DNA of 5,951 nucleotides, taken from the NCBI GenBank assembly GCA_026985385.1, contig JALSQM010000002.1, forward strand, positions 1 to 5,951. Reading direction: 5' to 3'. Origin of the DNA: Acidilobaceae archaeon (GTDB taxonomy: Archaea > Thermoproteota > Thermoprotei_A > Sulfolobales > Acidilobaceae). Positions within the stretch are counted from its first letter, which is position 1. Every line of letters starts with the position of its first letter. The notes below the pieces were generated by a model. The model did no database searches and was not told the DNA's origin. It saw nothing but the letters and a program-made list of their open reading frames with translations. Of the stretch, positions 4,134 to 5,951 are shown piece after piece. The position numbers were made by a program, and so were the translations under genes.

Positions 4134-5951
4134 CCCATCCCACCCCCCTGCCTGGCCCAGGGGGCCACGGGCCCCCTGAAGACTCGCAGCGTAGCAACCA
4201 GGAGTGGCGCGAGGAGGGCTAGGCCGAGGATCACGGGTAGCGCTAGGGACTCCCACGAGAGGGCCAGGGCCCTCGCCTGCAGGCCCGTGAACGCCACGGT
4301 GACCGGCACCCCATCCGGGAGCCTGGCCGCGGCCCTGTAGGTGAACTCCCCACCGCCAGCGCCCGTCACCAAGCCCAGGGCGCCGAGGGCCACCCCTAGG
4401 CCGGCCAGCAGCCCTACAGCCGTGGAGGAGGCCAGGAAGGCCCCCCAGAGGGCCAGGGAGATCCTGGCCCCGTCACCCCTCCCAGCGCCGCGGAGGCGTA
4501 GGAGGGCCATGAAGGGGCTTACCTCCCTCTCCGCGTCGAGGGCCAGGAGCGCGGCGGATGCAAGGGCTAGTATCGAGGATGCAAGGGCGGCTGGCGCGAG
4601 GAACGAGGAGGGATGCGCCGCCCTGAGGATCGCTGAGGCGGCCTCGAACTCCCTGCTGGCGAGGAGGTCCCTGGGACTGTAAACGTGGAACCCGGCCTCC
4701 TCCAGGGTGGATCGGCAGGTGGTGCCTAGCGTGTAGACTACCACGACGGGCCTCGCATGGGATGAGGATGGGTAGCCCACTACACCGTCGACGTAGTGGA
4801 AGGCCCAGGATCCCAGGATGTAGACCCTAGGCCGCGGGCTGCGGCCCAGGGATCCCCCGGTGGCGTTGGCGTACCACCATACTACATCGGCGCCTGGCGC
4901 CTCCCCAACGCCCACCCACCCCTTAACAGGGATTGCCTCGAGGCTGGCGGGGGCTCCCCTGAGCATCCAGAAGCCTCCCCCACCGCTGGAGCCTCTCTCC
5001 CACCTCGATGAGGGATAGAGTAGGCTATGGCCGGGCGTCTCCAGGGCCTTCACCTGGCCCTCATCAAGCTCGACGCCCGCCCCCCTGTAGAGGCTTAGGG
5101 CGCCCCGGGTGTCCTTGAAGACTAGGAGCACGCTTACCCCCGGGGATCCCCCGGTGAAGGCGCTCCCGTAGAGGTCTAGTAGGACTCCCTCCCCGACCCT
5201 TGGCCCAGCGTAGCCCAGAGCCCTGACGGCTGGTAGGCCGACGGCCACGATGCCGCTGGGGCACGCCTCCTCAGCGGCCTCCACCTCTCCTCTAACGTTG
5301 TAGAGTGTAACGTTCAAGCTCCTATTCTCCCTAACTACCGAGCCGTTCGCGGCCCTATAGGTCAGAGTGTAGTTCAGGAGCATGCTGGGCCCGGGCTCGA
5401 CGGGCTTCACGGCTAGCAGCCCCGGTGAGATGGTGCTAGCCGCCGCGCGGGAGGCCCACTGGGAGGCGGCGGGGCCAGCGATGGTGGAGGCCGCCACGAG
5501 CCCCGTCGCGAGGACCGCGAGCGTGGCCAGCGCGACAGCCCTCCCCGAGACGAGCCTCGCAAACCCCCGGGCGGCGGGGGCCGCCCTGCCTAGGAGCGCT
5601 CTAACAAGCCTAGAGGACGCTATGGCGGGTGCCTTCCATGCTAGTAGCCTCGCGCTACCATAGGCTAGGAGGGCCGGTGCAAAGGGTGCTGTGAGCATCT
5701 CCACGATAGCCCACACCGCTAGGAGTGCTTGGAGCGCGGGGCTGAGGCCTGAGAGCCTCTCCCAGTTCCTCGACAGGTACTCGGCCGTGGTGAAGCCAGC
5801 GTACCCCCTCAAGGCGTGGTAGACTCCGAGGGCCAGGCCGAGCCAGCCCGCCCAGCCGAGCCCCTCGGGGGGCCTCGAGGGCAGCGACGCCATGGGGCTG
5901 CCTCGGGCCACGGCCTCCAGGTAGATGCTCGCCGCCTCCCCGGAGGCCCTC
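4130..5951 (-). CDS. FtsX-like ABC transporter permease, 3' part (probably continues beyond the right edge)
   Basis: This is the membrane subunit of a MacB/LolC-type ABC transporter; such systems move lipids, peptides or signals, or transmit force across the membrane, and the substrate here is unknown. Counting from a GTG at 5911, hydrophobic segments lie at about 17-37, 58-90 and 124-146, then a large extracellular domain (about 147-435), then three TM helices at about 438-458, 485-514 and 556-577, the classic FtsX C-terminal set. The first segments look like the tail of an earlier FtsX module and the anchor helix of this one, suggesting a two-module permease whose first half is outside the window. 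The frame stays open from 5911 to the edge (13 codons), and I see no well-spaced ribosome binding site before the GTG at 5911 or the ATG at 5893, so I treat it as partial. Five N-glycosylation sequons (N180, N189, N196, N200, N349) sit in the extracellular domain. The stop overlaps the ATPase start. Confidence 0.87.
   Translation of the reverse strand, partial: RASGEAASIYLEAVARGSPMASLPSRPPEGLGWAGWLGLALGVYHALRGYAGFTTAEYLSRNWERLSGLSPALQALLAVWAIVEMLTAPFAPALLAYGSARLLAWKAPAIASSRLVRALLGRAAPAARGFARLVSGRAVALATLAVLATGLVAASTIAGPAASQWASRAAASTISPGLLAVKPVEPGPSMLLNYTLTYRAANGSVVRENRSLNVTLYNVRGEVEAAEEACPSGIVAVGLPAVRALGYAGPRVGEGVLLDLYGSAFTGGSPGVSVLLVFKDTRGALSLYRGAGVELDEGQVKALETPGHSLLYPSSRWERGSSGGGGFWMLRGAPASLEAIPVKGWVGVGEAPGADVVWWYANATGGSLGRSPRPRVYILGSWAFHYVDGVVGYPSSSHARPVVVVYTLGTTCRSTLEEAGFHVYSPRDLLASREFEAASAILRAAHPSSFLAPAALASSILALASAALLALDAEREVSPFMALLRLRGAGRGDGARISLALWGAFLASSTAVGLLAGLGVALGALGLVTGAGGGEFTYRAAARLPDGVPVTVAFTGLQARALALSWESLALPVILGLALLAPLLVATLRVFRGPVAPWARQGGGMG

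Noticed and set aside
4134..4256. The 41-residue upstream extension of the ABC ATPase frame.
   Set aside because: It lies wholly within the permease coding region, is Pro/Gly-rich and unlike any ABC N-terminus. The TTGA overlap gives a better start.

Overview
The window looks like a piece of a hyperthermophilic crenarchaeon, probably of the Desulfurococcales (Aeropyrum/Pyrodictium-like); I cannot name the species. The reasons are a high GC content, arginine written mainly as AGG and isoleucine often as ATA, frequent GTG and TTG start codons, Shine-Dalgarno sequences of the GGTGAT/GGAGG kind set 5-9 nt before starts, short TTTAAA-like boxes about 26 nt before the inferred transcript starts, and gene families typical of Archaea (a DRG-type GTPase, a HEPN/MNT pair, an MthK-like channel).

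Layout, left to right. (1) 1-673, minus: the N-terminal 60% or so of an archaeal DRG/Obg-like GTPase, cut by the left edge and probably starting at a TTG. (2) 813-1430, plus: a decayed HEPN/MNT toxin-antitoxin-type module. HEPN and nucleotidyltransferase sequence can be followed through several frames, and every break behaves as a net one-base loss. (3) 1399-1731, minus: a small conserved-looking protein of unknown function whose 3' end overlaps the tail of the dead nucleotidyltransferase. (4) 1744-1963: a gene-free stretch ending in an AT-rich promoter. (5) 2008-2148, plus: a 46-codon gene, too short for ordinary ORF calling, with a TATA-like box and a perfect GGTGAT ribosome binding site. 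(6) 2164-3132, minus: a two-TM potassium channel with a cytoplasmic RCK domain and a possible internal translation start for the free RCK domain. (7) 3177-5951, minus: an ABC transporter of the MacB/FtsX type, with an ATPase carrying a C-terminal coiled coil coupled by a 4-nt TTGA overlap to a large FtsX-like permease that runs off the right edge.

The permease and ATPase form a translationally coupled unit, and the channel follows 44 nt downstream on the same strand. The three may be one transcript or the channel may have its own weak promoter. The GTPase is housekeeping. The middle section (about 750-2150) is the accessory part, with a dying toxin-antitoxin cassette beside two small genes of unknown role. 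I found no rRNA, tRNA, CRISPR array or insertion sequence.
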